From: Terribacillus saccharophilus
Lineage (GTDB): Bacteria > Bacillota > Bacilli > Bacillales > Amphibacillaceae
Assembly (NCBI GenBank): GCA_900110015.1
Contig: FOCD01000001.1
Coordinates: 1,406,070 to 1,470,069, forward strand
Direction: 5' to 3'
DNA length: 64,000 bases
Positions within the stretch are counted from its first letter, which is position 1. Each line of letters begins with the position of its first letter. Below the pieces are notes generated by a model. It worked only from the letters and a program-made list of their open reading frames with translations, ran no database searches and was not told where the DNA came from. Of the stretch, positions 36,402-44,771 are shown one piece after another. Both the position numbers and the translations under genes were made by a program.

Positions 36402-37399
36402 CTGCATTATTGGAAATAAAAGATCTGCATGTCCATTTTCCAATTAAAAACGGCGTCTTACAAAAGACAACAGGCCATGTAAAAGCCTTGAATGGAATAG
36501 ATTTGAATGTAAAAAAAGGTGAGATACTAGGAATTGTTGGAGAATCTGGCTGTGGTAAAAGTACGCTTGCCCGCAGCATCGTCGGACTGCAGAAACCTAC
36601 TTCCGGAGACATCCTTTTTGACGGAAACACGTATACAGACGCATCTGCCAAAGAGCTTTACGAGCTGCGGCGCAATATGCAAATGGTGTTCCAGGATCCG
36701 TATACAAGCTTGAATCCACGCATGAAAGTGAGCGAAAGCATTGCTGCTCCGCTTAAGGCTTATAAAAAGACCAAGAACCTGGAATCGCGTGTGAAAGAGC
36801 TGATGGAACTTGTCGGCTTAAATCCGGATGACCATTATAACCGGCTGCCACATGAATTCTCAGGCGGCCAGCGTCAGCGGATAGGAATTGCCCGCGCCAT
36901 TGCTTTGGAGCCACAGCTGATTGTCTGCGACGAACCAGTCAGTGCGCTTGATGTATCCGTTCAAGCACAAGTAATCAACTTGTTCCAAGATCTTCAGAAG
37001 AAATTGGATCTAACGTATGTATTTATCGCACATGACCTTTCAGTCATCAACCACATTGCTGACCGCGTCGCCGTCATGTATCTCGGCAAAGTTATGGAAA
37101 GATCCAATCGCGAATCATTCCAGACACATGCGCAGCATCCATACACGAATGCACTGCTATCTGCTGTGCCACTGCCCGATCCAGACAAGGAACGCGCACG
37201 GGAACGCATCGTCTTAAAAGGCGAGCTGCCTTCCCCTGCTAATCCGCCATCAGGCTGCGTGTTCCACACCCGCTGCCCGAAAGCGACCGAATTCTGTAAA
37301 ACTAACATTCCTGTTCCAGAAGAACGCGGTGTCCCAGGACAGGAAGTAGCTTGCTTCTATCCTGTTGGGGCGGAAGAGAAGGCAAGGATTACATTATAA
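36398..37399 (+). CDS. peptide-type ABC transporter ATPase (DppF/OppF family)
   Basis: 333-residue second ATPase: Walker A GESGCGKST, FQDPYTSLNPRMKV, signature FSGGQRQRI, Walker B LIVCDEPVSALD, oligo_HPY tail with HTRCPKATEFC. Start overlaps the previous stop by four bases and has SD aaagga. Last gene of the S-box operon, closed by a perfect 18-bp hairpin. It heterodimerises with the preceding ATPase. Confidence 0.94.
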   Translation: MTALLEIKDLHVHFPIKNGVLQKTTGHVKALNGIDLNVKKGEILGIVGESGCGKSTLARSIVGLQKPTSGDILFDGNTYTDASAKELYELRRNMQMVFQDPYTSLNPRMKVSESIAAPLKAYKKTKNLESRVKELMELVGLNPDDHYNRLPHEFSGGQRQRIGIARAIALEPQLIVCDEPVSALDVSVQAQVINLFQDLQKKLDLTYVFIAHDLSVINHIADRVAVMYLGKVMERSNRESFQTHAQHPYTNALLSAVPLPDPDKERARERIVLKGELPSPANPPSGCVFHTRCPKATEFCKTNIPVPEERGVPGQEVACFYPVGAEEKARITL

Positions 37400-37435
37400 G
37401 AAAAGCAACCTGCGTGGGCAGGTTGCTTTTCTTAT
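37396..37435. terminator. strong bidirectional terminator
   Basis: Perfect 18-bp stem beginning ATAAGAAAAGCAACCTGC with loop GTGG, between the transporter operon and the convergent SDR gene. Confidence 0.92.
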
Positions 37436-37445
37436 AATTGTGTAC

Positions 37446-38045
37446 TTAATAAATATTGTAGTTCTGACCTGTTTGTGCACCTTCTATACTTTTTATGTAA
37501 GCATTCGCAACACGGTCTACTGGTACTGGAGTAAATCCTGCGAAAAAGGATCCGTATTTATCTAACGATTGTTCTACAATATTTGGACTCACAGCATTTA
37601 TCCGGATACCGTTCTTCAATTCGATTGCAGCTGATTTCACGAAGGAAGCAACACCACCATTTGCCATAGCAGCAGAAGCTCCATGTACAATAGGGTCATC
37701 CTTCATAACACCAGTTGTTAATGTGAAACTACCGTTAGTATTCAAGTAGTGCTGCCCAATCAATACCAAGTTAATCTGGCCAAGCAGCTTGCTTTGAACA
37801 GCGACACTATTCAATTCTGGTGTCATTTCCTCCAGTTTTTTAAAAGAAGCTGATCCTGTTGCACTGACAACTGCATCCACATTCACAATAGACTTGAACA
37901 TTTTTTCAATTTCCTCGGGTGAAGTTATGTCTAATTGGTAATCACCGCTCTTACTTCCGACCTTTATTACTTCATGATGTTCTTTCAGTTTATTCACTAC
38001 TGCGTTTCCTATTGTGCCTGTCGCTCCGATTACGATAATTTTCAT
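37446..38045 (-). CDS. short-chain dehydrogenase/reductase-like protein without YxxxK
   Basis: 199-residue Rossmann protein. Coenzyme motif GATGTIGNAVV at residues 7-17 and SATGSASF (NNAG position). The catalytic Ser region is FTLTTGVM, but the usual YxxxK is replaced by GASAAMANGGVASFVK, so classical hydride transfer chemistry is doubtful; a subgroup of short SDR proteins looks like this. ATG at 38045 overlaps the stop of the (frameshifted) phosphatase upstream, ATGA, with SD ggaggag, so the two were one coupled unit. Substrate unknown. Confidence 0.85.
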   Translation of the reverse strand: MKIIVIGATGTIGNAVVNKLKEHHEVIKVGSKSGDYQLDITSPEEIEKMFKSIVNVDAVVSATGSASFKKLEEMTPELNSVAVQSKLLGQINLVLIGQHYLNTNGSFTLTTGVMKDDPIVHGASAAMANGGVASFVKSAAIELKNGIRINAVSPNIVEQSLDKYGSFFAGFTPVPVDRVANAYIKSIEGAQTGQNYNIY

Positions 38046-38625
38046 GGTTTATCTCTCCTCCATGTACATAATCTTTCTACACCCAACAGTTTATCATTAG
38101 TGAATTCCATCTTGTAAATATCTGGCTTGGATGTTTGCAATAAAAAATCTATATTATATCGAGTGTCATAGTACTCCATCATCAAAGTCATGATTGCCCC
38201 ATGGGTAGCAATCGCTATTTTTTCCCTTTATAAACATGCAGTAAATCCTCCAATACTGCTACAGCTCTATTTTTGCAAGCAGCATTCGACTCTCCTCCTG
38301 GCAGGGCGAAGTTAGGATCAACAAAAGATTTCTTCAACAAAGGTAATAGTTTCTCATCCGAAATCCGCGTATCCCCAGAAGTAAAAACACGTTCCCGAAG
38401 ATCCTCGATTTTCTCTACTTTGTTTCCCGCATGTTCAGCTAAGCCACGAATTGTGTCAACCGCACGTTTGTATGGACTAGAAACAAAAACTTCTATTCCT
38501 TCTTCCTTTAAGAAATCAGCAATCTTTATAGCATCCTGCTCTCCTTTGTCTGTTAGACCTCTAGTTCTTTCATTACCTTCCTTAGGCGATTTGCCATGCC
38601 TGATCATGTAAATGATAGTAGACAT
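38042..38625 (-). pseudogene. histidine phosphatase family gene, frameshifted in an A6 run
   Basis: Branch 1 histidine phosphatase. The first frame (136 residues to a TAG at 38215-38217) holds the RHG motif (IYMIRHGKSP) and GESNAACKNRAV. Directly after GKK the reading continues in another frame as IAIATHGAIMTLMMEYYD, which carries the second catalytic His and family C-terminus, to TGA at 38042-38044 overlapping the SDR start. One base is missing (or two extra) in GGGAAAAAATAG. Full product would be about 194 residues. Either a recent pseudogene, a sequencing error, or slippage expression. SD ggaggtg precedes ATG 38625. Confidence 0.8.
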
Positions 38626-38645
38626 TTTACACCTCCAAAGAGATT

Positions 38646-38756
38646 TTATTGATTACGTTCATTACCGAACAACTCATTTAAGACTAAAATTAATGCGCCG
38701 AGTATTAGACAACCGATAATAACAATGTCTATTTCAATTGGAGTTTTTCCGTCCAT
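38646..38756 (-). CDS. possible 36-residue single-span membrane peptide
   Basis: Frame MDGKTPIEIDIVIIGCLILG continuing ALILVLNELFGNERNQ: one clear hydrophobic helix with charged ends. It lies just upstream of the phosphatase gene on the same strand. No convincing SD, so expression is uncertain. Confidence 0.3.
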   Translation of the reverse strand: MDGKTPIEIDIVIIGCLILGALILVLNELFGNERNQ

Positions 38757-39057
38757 CTATACAAAAAACTTTATACTGGGTAAAGAAGTCGGGCTATGCA
38801 ATTCAACCGAATGAAAATGGATTGAGAAATCTATTGGTCCTTATAAAAAAAAATTATAAATTACAATTTTAAAAACATTATTATACAATTCTCCTATTAT
38901 AGAGGGAGAGATTACTATTGAAGATGAAAAAAAAGTGGAGTGATTACTTTCAGGAAATTGTCAGAGCAATAATATTTTATAAGTGAAGTGGATGTGCCGT
39001 TTTGTAGGAATCAATGAAAGAAGAGGAGCTTAGTGCGTCTCTTCTTTGTATTTAGCA
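38757..39057. other. intergenic, no clear gene
   Basis: AT-rich, about 300 bases. A weak palindromic tract (gaagagg... cctcttctt not well formed) lies near 39020; no convincing ORF or RNA seen. Confidence 0.4.
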
Positions 39058-39303
39058 TTAATTATAATGAAGACTACGCAAAGCTAATCCAGCAATTACA
39101 GCAATTATGATAACCCCAACGACAATTAATAAAAGAGCACCTAACACAAGACCCGAAACTATTTTGAAGTTACCCCGAGGTGCTTCGAACCAATAATAGA
39201 ATGCAAAGAATAATGCTATTATAGTTAAGGTCTCTTCAAACTTATAAAAAAAGAATATGTAAAAAGAGAATATTAATGAGAATAACCCATAGTATTTACG
39301 CAT
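39058..39303 (-). CDS. small membrane protein, unknown
   Basis: 81 residues from ATG 39303 (MRKYYGLFSLIF; SD aaagga), with about three hydrophobic segments and a valine/isoleucine-rich last helix (IVVGVIIIAVIAGLAL). A longer frame to 39324 has no SD. Family not recognised. Confidence 0.6.
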   Translation of the reverse strand: MRKYYGLFSLIFSFYIFFFYKFEETLTIIALFFAFYYWFEAPRGNFKIVSGLVLGALLLIVVGVIIIAVIAGLALRSLHYN

Positions 39304-39646
39304 AAAAGTTCCTTTCGAATTCATCGCACATCTGCTAGTTGAAGCAGCTGAAGTATGAATACACTTTGCAAAGTGTCAAAAACCTGCAGGTAATAACTGC
39401 GTATCTTTCTGACCAGGTGCCGCCATAGCGGTATCCAGCAAACAATGAGGATTATAAGTAAATTGATAAAACAAATAGAAAATAATGCACGACATTGCTA
39501 ATCTATACCGGATCAACACGATCGAATTCACAAATTTCGGATGCAATATACGATATTGTATCCCTTTCTTCCTTTTACTTATATTTGTAAAACTTCTAAT
39601 ATGTTACGATTGCTTTATAACTATTTCTAAGAGAAAGAGTGATGAA
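39304..39646. other. intergenic, no gene seen
   Basis: About 340 bases between divergent small membrane-protein genes. An open frame from 39485 runs into the next gene but its start has no SD and the added part is not protein-like. Confidence 0.5.
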
Positions 39647-40030
39647 ATGACAATTCAGATTGAAAGAAAATTTGGTTATATGGGATACCTTGGTCGTGTT
39701 AAACTCTACGCAAATGATGAACCTATAGCAAAGTTGGCAGTCGGTGATACATATACTTATGAACCCGGAGAAGGCCAAGGAATCATAAGGCTAAAGGTTA
39801 CGCAATTAGGTGGTGGAAGCAATACACTCTTTTTAAAAGATCCTGCAAAAGTGACTATATCTGTTAATCCATATTACACGATTACATTTCTGCTCTTTTT
39901 TGCGTGTCTTTTTGCTGCCAATATAACACCTTATTCCATCGTATTTCTTCCCCTAGCTTTACTATTATGTTTAGTATTTATATTACTCGGCTTTTCCAAA
40001 ACATTTGTTCTAAAAGAAGTAAGCGAATAA
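39647..40030 (+). CDS. hypothetical membrane protein
   Basis: 127 residues from ATG 39647 (MTIQIERKFGYMGYLGRVKL). N-terminal half is a soluble beta-rich domain (PIAKLAVGDTYTYEPGEGQG), followed by two adjacent membrane helices (ITFLLFFACLFAANIT, IVFLPLALLLCLVFILLGF). SD gagaaag is weak. Family unknown. A small hairpin AAAGGG/CCCTTT at 40029-40048 may end the transcript. Confidence 0.65.
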   Translation: MTIQIERKFGYMGYLGRVKLYANDEPIAKLAVGDTYTYEPGEGQGIIRLKVTQLGGGSNTLFLKDPAKVTISVNPYYTITFLLFFACLFAANITPYSIVFLPLALLLCLVFILLGFSKTFVLKEVSE

Positions 40031-40048
40031 AGGGGTGTACAGCCCTTT

Positions 40049-40355
40049 TCTTCAAAACTCTTTTCTGCTTCTGTCTGTGTTATACCGAAATAAAGAAGCG
40101 TTGTCTCTTAATCCAAATGATGATTGAATATAACCATCAGCTAGTGATATTCTTGAGCATCGTATAGAATAATCAAAGAAGGCATAATAATTTGAGACAG
40201 ACATGAGCAATGAACATACTATGTCAGTCTCCTAGTTTAAAAATTCCTTATTTCATTATCTTCTACTTCTTCTGCTCCCTTATTAACCGTTCCCCATATT
40301 CGACCACTTAAATAAAAATATCCATTGTTACGTTTTGGAGCTGAATAGTTCTGGA
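40049..40355. other. intergenic, no gene seen
   Basis: About 300 bases between convergent genes, no convincing ORF, hairpin or repeat apart from the small one at its left edge. Confidence 0.5.
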
Positions 40356-40973
40356 CTAATCAAATATACTCTCTTTCTCCGGATCTCGCAGAGCTTCGAA
40401 CAGCATCTTGATTTGAGCTTCTGTATTTCTCTTTAACGACAATGGCGGTAGCTCCGATTCACCAAAGAAGCCGATTTCACTCGTCTCCACGCTTTCCTGC
40501 GCTCCCCCGCCGACAATCTCGCATTGAAGAAAGATTTTGTAGTAGTGGAACATTTGCGGCTTGTCGGTATGCTTATCCGAATCCAGCACCGCTAAAAGTT
40601 TCTTCGGCACAACGTCGTATCCAGATTCTTCTTTAATTTCCTTCACCGCATTTTCACTTGCCGACAGCCCTACCTCACAAAATCCGCCTGGCAGCGACCA
40701 GCGATTATCCATCTTTTCCTTCACTAAAAGTAGCTTTCCATCATCCTGGAACACGACTCCTCGTATATCCAGTTTCGGAGTAGGATACCCTTTTTGGGCT
40801 GCAAGTGCTCCTCCAATTTCCTCTGCTGACTGGCCTGTGTAGTTCGCAATAATCTCCGCGCTTAGCTGCTGCAGTTCCTCATATCTCTCCCGATCGAATA
40901 CATCCTTTGAGAAATGAAGTCCAGCTTGGGAGATTGCCTGTATTCTTCTTGCCCATTCGAGCCATTTTTCCAA
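40356..40973 (-). CDS. NUDIX hydrolase with N-terminal Nudix_N_2 domain
   Basis: About 205 residues. Helical N-terminal domain (1-60), then the Nudix fold: SLPGGFCEVGLSASENAVKEIKEESGYDV contains the G-x5-E-x7-REUxEExGU box with Lys for the Arg. Such two-domain proteins hydrolyse ADP-ribose or nucleoside diphosphate derivatives. TTG at 40973 is the likely start because the AGGTGA SD lies 6 bases before it; a GTG at 40982 overlaps that SD. Monocistronic. Confidence 0.88.
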   Translation of the reverse strand: MEKWLEWARRIQAISQAGLHFSKDVFDRERYEELQQLSAEIIANYTGQSAEEIGGALAAQKGYPTPKLDIRGVVFQDDGKLLLVKEKMDNRWSLPGGFCEVGLSASENAVKEIKEESGYDVVPKKLLAVLDSDKHTDKPQMFHYYKIFLQCEIVGGGAQESVETSEIGFFGESELPPLSLKRNTEAQIKMLFEALRDPEKESIFD

Positions 40974-41003
40974 GACTATCACCTATTATCCCGTTATCGT
41001 ATT

Positions 41004-42050
41004 TTATTCCTCGTCTACTAGTTTATGCACCAGTTCCTTAGCAGTGATAGGCTCTGCTAAATTTGGGTTTTGCCCACACCACAAGGACATCGTATCTCTA
41101 TCATTGTTTTGCTCAGCTGCGGAACGGATAGGCTTTGTTAATGTATTCTGTATAGGAAAATCCGGCAGTTCATGCTCAACCTTTCTCATTTTCCGGATAA
41201 AATCATTTTCAATCCCTCTAGCCATCTTGCCGGAGAACGCTTTCGTCAAGGTTGTTTTGTCCTCTTGCTGTCCCTCCAGAATCGCTTGTTTATGTAATAT
41301 GTTTGCACCGCTTTCTTTACACGTTAAAAATGCAGTACCGAGTTGTGCAGCCTCGGCCCCTAAACATCGGGCCGCCTGCACGCCGCGCCGATCCATTATA
41401 CCTCCTGCTGCAATGACAGGAATGTTCACTTGATCGACGGTTTGCGGTATCAGCGCCATCAGTCCGATCATGCTTTGTTCCACTCCCTCTAAAAAGTTGC
41501 CACGATGGCCGCCTGCCTCGCTGCCTTGAAGGACAACCGCATCCATTCCGGCTGCCTCAATTGCTACAGCCTCTGACAGAGTTGTTGCTGTGCCGATGGT
41601 GTATGTACCCGCTTGTTGTAAAGAGTGGATTACATCAGATGAAGGCATCCCAAAGGTGAAAGAGCAAACGGAAACCTGTTCTTCCACGATGACTTCCACC
41701 TGTTTAAGATAGATTTCTAAGGTCTGTTCATAAGATGTGAATTCAATTTCCAAACTCTTTGTACCCAGAAATGGCTTTAGTGATCGTTGCGCCTTGGCAA
41801 TCACATCCTTCTCTTCTTTGTAAGGGCTCGGTACAAACAAATTGATACCAAAGGGCTTATCTGTACTGGCTTTTACTTCGCGAATTTGGTGACGCGTACT
41901 TTCCGCATCCAGATAACCAGCACCAATCATCCCTAATCCGCCCGCTTCAGTTACAGCTGTGACCAGTTCTGCTGTTGTTATTCCTCCCGCCATAGGTGCT
42001 TGGATAATCGGATGAGAAATGGATAAAGCTTCGAGTAAACGATTTGGCAT
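41004..42050 (-). CDS. nitronate monooxygenase (FMN-dependent)
   Basis: 348 residues, TIM barrel. IIQAPMAGGITTAELVTAVTEAGGLGMIG at the N-terminus, QGSEAGGHRG with the catalytic His, PVIAAGGIMDRRGVQAARCLGAEAAQLGTAFL for FMN phosphate. Oxidises alkyl nitronates or acts as a related flavin oxidoreductase. ATG 42050 has SD gaggag. Follows the VOC gene by about 50 bases on the same strand, likely one detoxification operon, and ends 30 bases from the NUDIX start. Confidence 0.9.
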   Translation of the reverse strand: MPNRLLEALSISHPIIQAPMAGGITTAELVTAVTEAGGLGMIGAGYLDAESTRHQIREVKASTDKPFGINLFVPSPYKEEKDVIAKAQRSLKPFLGTKSLEIEFTSYEQTLEIYLKQVEVIVEEQVSVCSFTFGMPSSDVIHSLQQAGTYTIGTATTLSEAVAIEAAGMDAVVLQGSEAGGHRGNFLEGVEQSMIGLMALIPQTVDQVNIPVIAAGGIMDRRGVQAARCLGAEAAQLGTAFLTCKESGANILHKQAILEGQQEDKTTLTKAFSGKMARGIENDFIRKMRKVEHELPDFPIQNTLTKPIRSAAEQNNDRDTMSLWCGQNPNLAEPITAKELVHKLVDEE

Positions 42051-42099
42051 TTCCCTGACTCCTCTCTTCATACTCTTTACACTCTCTTATCGCTGCACT

Positions 42100-42561
42100 T
42101 TATCTAATAGAATTTTCCTTCTCCCATTCACTCAAATACATCCTTGAAGTGATATTGTTTGGGTTATCTATCTTCGTAATCAGCTCCAGACTGTTCCCAT
42201 CCGGATCATTAAAATGAATTTTCGCATGTGCCATTCCATCATGCGCCATTACAAAAGGTTCATGAGGGCCAAAACCGAAAGCCTCTCTAGGGTGATATCC
42301 TCTCTCTTTTAACCATCCGGATGCACCTTTTAGATTCTCTAAACTCACTTGAAAAGCAACATGTCTGATCGAGGGATGATATGCAAGTTCAGCTTTATCC
42401 GACTCCCATAGACCAAGCCAGCTATGATCTTTTTTAATCCAAAAGAAAGCTAAGCTATCTTCATGAATATGGGAAAGCTCCAGTCCCATCCCTTCATAAA
42501 ATTTAATGGACTCTTTCAGATTACTAACTGGTAAATGCGCTTCATATAAACCTTCTATCAT
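42100..42561 (-). CDS. VOC superfamily (glyoxalase/bleomycin resistance/dioxygenase) protein
   Basis: 153 residues with two beta-alpha-beta-beta-beta modules. GLYEAHLPVSNLKESIKFYE opens it; potential metal ligands are His9, the His in IRHVAFQV and Glu in DPDGNSLELIT. FWIKKDHSWLGLWE fits VOC modules with aromatic pockets. Enzymatic role undetermined: a lyase, dioxygenase or fosfomycin-type thiol transferase are possible. Likely cotranscribed with the nitronate monooxygenase. Confidence 0.85.
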   Translation of the reverse strand: MIEGLYEAHLPVSNLKESIKFYEGMGLELSHIHEDSLAFFWIKKDHSWLGLWESDKAELAYHPSIRHVAFQVSLENLKGASGWLKERGYHPREAFGFGPHEPFVMAHDGMAHAKIHFNDPDGNSLELITKIDNPNNITSRMYLSEWEKENSIR

Positions 42562-42699
42562 ATAAATCTCTCCTCCCTTTATCTCCTACCAATATATAAC
42601 AATCAATCATCTTATAAGGGATAGAACTGCAAATAAAGGATATAGGTATTAGTATTATTTATAAGCTATTGCCTCGCACGACTGCACTGGCGTATGTAA

Positions 42700-42727
42700 A
42701 AGGCTGTGGAGTTTTCTCCACAGCCTT
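42700..42727. terminator. bidirectional terminator after dhaKL
   Basis: Perfect 12-bp stem AAGGCTGTGGAG / CTCCACAGCCTT with TTTT loop. Confidence 0.88.
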
Positions 42728-42746
42728 ATTCAATCTTTTATGTCCA

Positions 42747-44489
42747 TTACTTCAGACTATTAGCCAACTCTGTAAAAATAACCCCCAAAGCATGTGCCCC
42801 GGCATCCGGATAACCAAGACTGCGCTCTCCTACCGTACCAGCTCGTCCCATCCGTGCAACGATATCCTTCGTCTTCTCCGCACCATTCACTGCAGCCTCC
42901 GCACCTTTTTTAAATGCTGTCTTCACGTCTTCACCAGATGCAGCACTCTGCTTCCAACTGTCCGTACATGGGGCAAGCGCATCGATCAATGTTTTATCCC
43001 CAACTTCCGCTCCGCGACCGAATGACCGTTCGCCAATATCCTGAATGGCCGAGACAACACGCTGCAGGATATCTGCGAATTCTTTTACAGTTAGCTCTTT
43101 CTTCTCACCAGCGGCTTTTCCGGCAGCACGGAACGCACCGCCCCATATCGGACCTGAAGCACCACCGCAATGCTCCATAATCACCATGGAAGAGGCATCA
43201 AGGAAGCTGCCAATCGCAAGGTTGTCTTCGTCGAGAATATGTTTCCACTCCCGTTTCAATTGACGGAAGCCTTTCGCTACACTATTACCGAAATCACCGT
43301 CTCCTGCGTGTGTATCCAGCTTATTGAAGGCAGATTCATTTTCAATGATAATCTCGCTCATTTTATCCACTAAGTAGATTATGTTTTCCAGTGTAATAGA
43401 GTCTTCTTTTACTTGCGCATGCGCGCTGTCTGTTTCTACCTGGTAAGAAACATCCGCATCGTCTGCTGTTTCTTTATAATCGGAAAATGCCGGCTGCTCT
43501 ACAGGTCCGTCAATCTTGAAAGCTGGTGTATCTGACTTACTCGAAAGCAAAGTACGCAGCTCATCATCAAGTGACATAATCGTTACCGATACACCTGCCA
43601 TATCAATGCTAGTCATATAGTTGCCTACGAATATTCGATTAACCTTGATATTCCGTTCAGCAAGTTCACGATTGACAGATTGATTGAACAGATACAGTTC
43701 CTGCAACGGTGTCCCGCCAAATCCGTTAATTAATAAAGCCGCATCTTCCTCTGGCTGCCCTTCCTTCAGCAGATCCTCAACCATCTGTTTGGCCAGTTCA
43801 TCAGCTGACAGAACCTTTTCCCGTCGTATACCAGGTTCACCATGAATCCCGACTCCATACTCCATCTCATCTTCAGCCAGCTTGAAGGTCGGTTCACCTC
43901 CTGGCAAAGTGCAGGATGTTAAGGCAACACCGATGCTGCGCGTCCGAGAGACAGCTTTTTCCGCTACTGCTTTCACCTGCTGCAAGTCACGGCCTTCAGC
44001 TGCAGCTGCTCCAGCAACCTTATGTACAAGCACGACTCCAGCAACACCACGTCTTCCGACTGTATACAGACTATCTTCCACAGCGATATCATCATCAACC
44101 TTCACATAATCCACTTCCAGCCCGTCTTCTTTAGCCAGGTGGGCTGCGTTCTTGAAGTTCATAATATCTCCGCTGTAATTCTTGATGATCAGCAGAGTTC
44201 CCTTCTCACCTGCGGTCTCCTTGATAGCTTGATAAACTTGTATTTGGGAAGGAGAAGCAAACATATCACCACAAACCGCTGCATCCAGCATACCTTCTCC
44301 GACAAAGCCTGCATGAGACGGCTCGTGCCCACTCCCGCCTCCGCTGATTAAGGTTACTTTATCTGTCTGCGGCTGTTTTCTTTTGATCACTTTATACTTC
44401 TTCAATAGTTCGAGTTCCGGGTGAGCCAATACCAGCCCATGACACATCTCCAGCACAACATCCTCTGGTCGATTAATTATCTTTTTCAT
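42747..44489 (-). CDS. dhaKL: dihydroxyacetone kinase, fused DhaK-DhaL (ATP-dependent)
   Basis: 580-residue fusion of DhaK (1-330) and DhaL (about 375-580). GGGSGHEPSHAGFVG (50-64) is the substrate site and His216 in GIHGEPG is the covalent hemiaminal residue; DTHAGDGDFGNSVAKGF gives the Mg-ATP ligands of DhaL. A fused enzyme uses ATP, not the PTS, to phosphorylate dihydroxyacetone. SD gaggagg before ATG 44489. Promoter region shares a 14-bp palindrome (44589-44602). Monocistronic. Confidence 0.95.
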   Translation of the reverse strand: MKKIINRPEDVVLEMCHGLVLAHPELELLKKYKVIKRKQPQTDKVTLISGGGSGHEPSHAGFVGEGMLDAAVCGDMFASPSQIQVYQAIKETAGEKGTLLIIKNYSGDIMNFKNAAHLAKEDGLEVDYVKVDDDIAVEDSLYTVGRRGVAGVVLVHKVAGAAAAEGRDLQQVKAVAEKAVSRTRSIGVALTSCTLPGGEPTFKLAEDEMEYGVGIHGEPGIRREKVLSADELAKQMVEDLLKEGQPEEDAALLINGFGGTPLQELYLFNQSVNRELAERNIKVNRIFVGNYMTSIDMAGVSVTIMSLDDELRTLLSSKSDTPAFKIDGPVEQPAFSDYKETADDADVSYQVETDSAHAQVKEDSITLENIIYLVDKMSEIIIENESAFNKLDTHAGDGDFGNSVAKGFRQLKREWKHILDEDNLAIGSFLDASSMVIMEHCGGASGPIWGGAFRAAGKAAGEKKELTVKEFADILQRVVSAIQDIGERSFGRGAEVGDKTLIDALAPCTDSWKQSAASGEDVKTAFKKGAEAAVNGAEKTKDIVARMGRAGTVGERSLGYPDAGAHALGVIFTELANSLK

Positions 44490-44588
44490 CGGTAATCCTC
44501 CTCTTGTACAAGCAAAAGTGTCTTTCTACTTCAAGCTTAACAGAACAAATCCATAATTGCACAAACTAGGTTGACAAGTCTGAATACT

Positions 44589-44602
44589 TTGTATGCATAC
44601 AA
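44589..44602. promoter_or_regulatory. palindromic operator candidate upstream of dhaKL
   Basis: TTGTATGCATACAA is a perfect 14-base palindrome 100 bases upstream of dhaKL, on the other side overlapping a plus-strand TTGACA (44571-44576) promoter-like sequence. Regulator unknown. Confidence 0.5.
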
Positions 44603-44615
44603 CAAATGGATATTT

Positions 44616-44712
44616 GTTTTTTATCAAGAGAGGTGAAATGACGGATCCAGTGAAGCCTTGACAACCGACTGTTATCAGCACGGTGCCAATTCAGAAGGAT
44701 GATACTCTGAAG
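44616..44712 (+). ncRNA. degenerate S-box-like (SAM-I) element without downstream gene
   Basis: Plus strand reads TTATCAAGAGAGGTG, GTGAAGCC, GACAACC, CACGGTGCCAATTC and GATGAGAGG in S-box order and spacing. P1 can pair as TTTATC/GATGAG with two G-U pairs. The L2 part, GACGGATCC, differs from the canonical TGGCCC, so the pseudoknot with GCCA may be lost. The only sequence downstream is the 3' end of znuB on the opposite strand, so no target gene is visible. Confidence 0.6.
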
Positions 44713-44771
44713 ATGAGAGGCGTGAACGGATGGTGTTAGGAGCCTGCCCTAATATTTAATATCTCTATATT

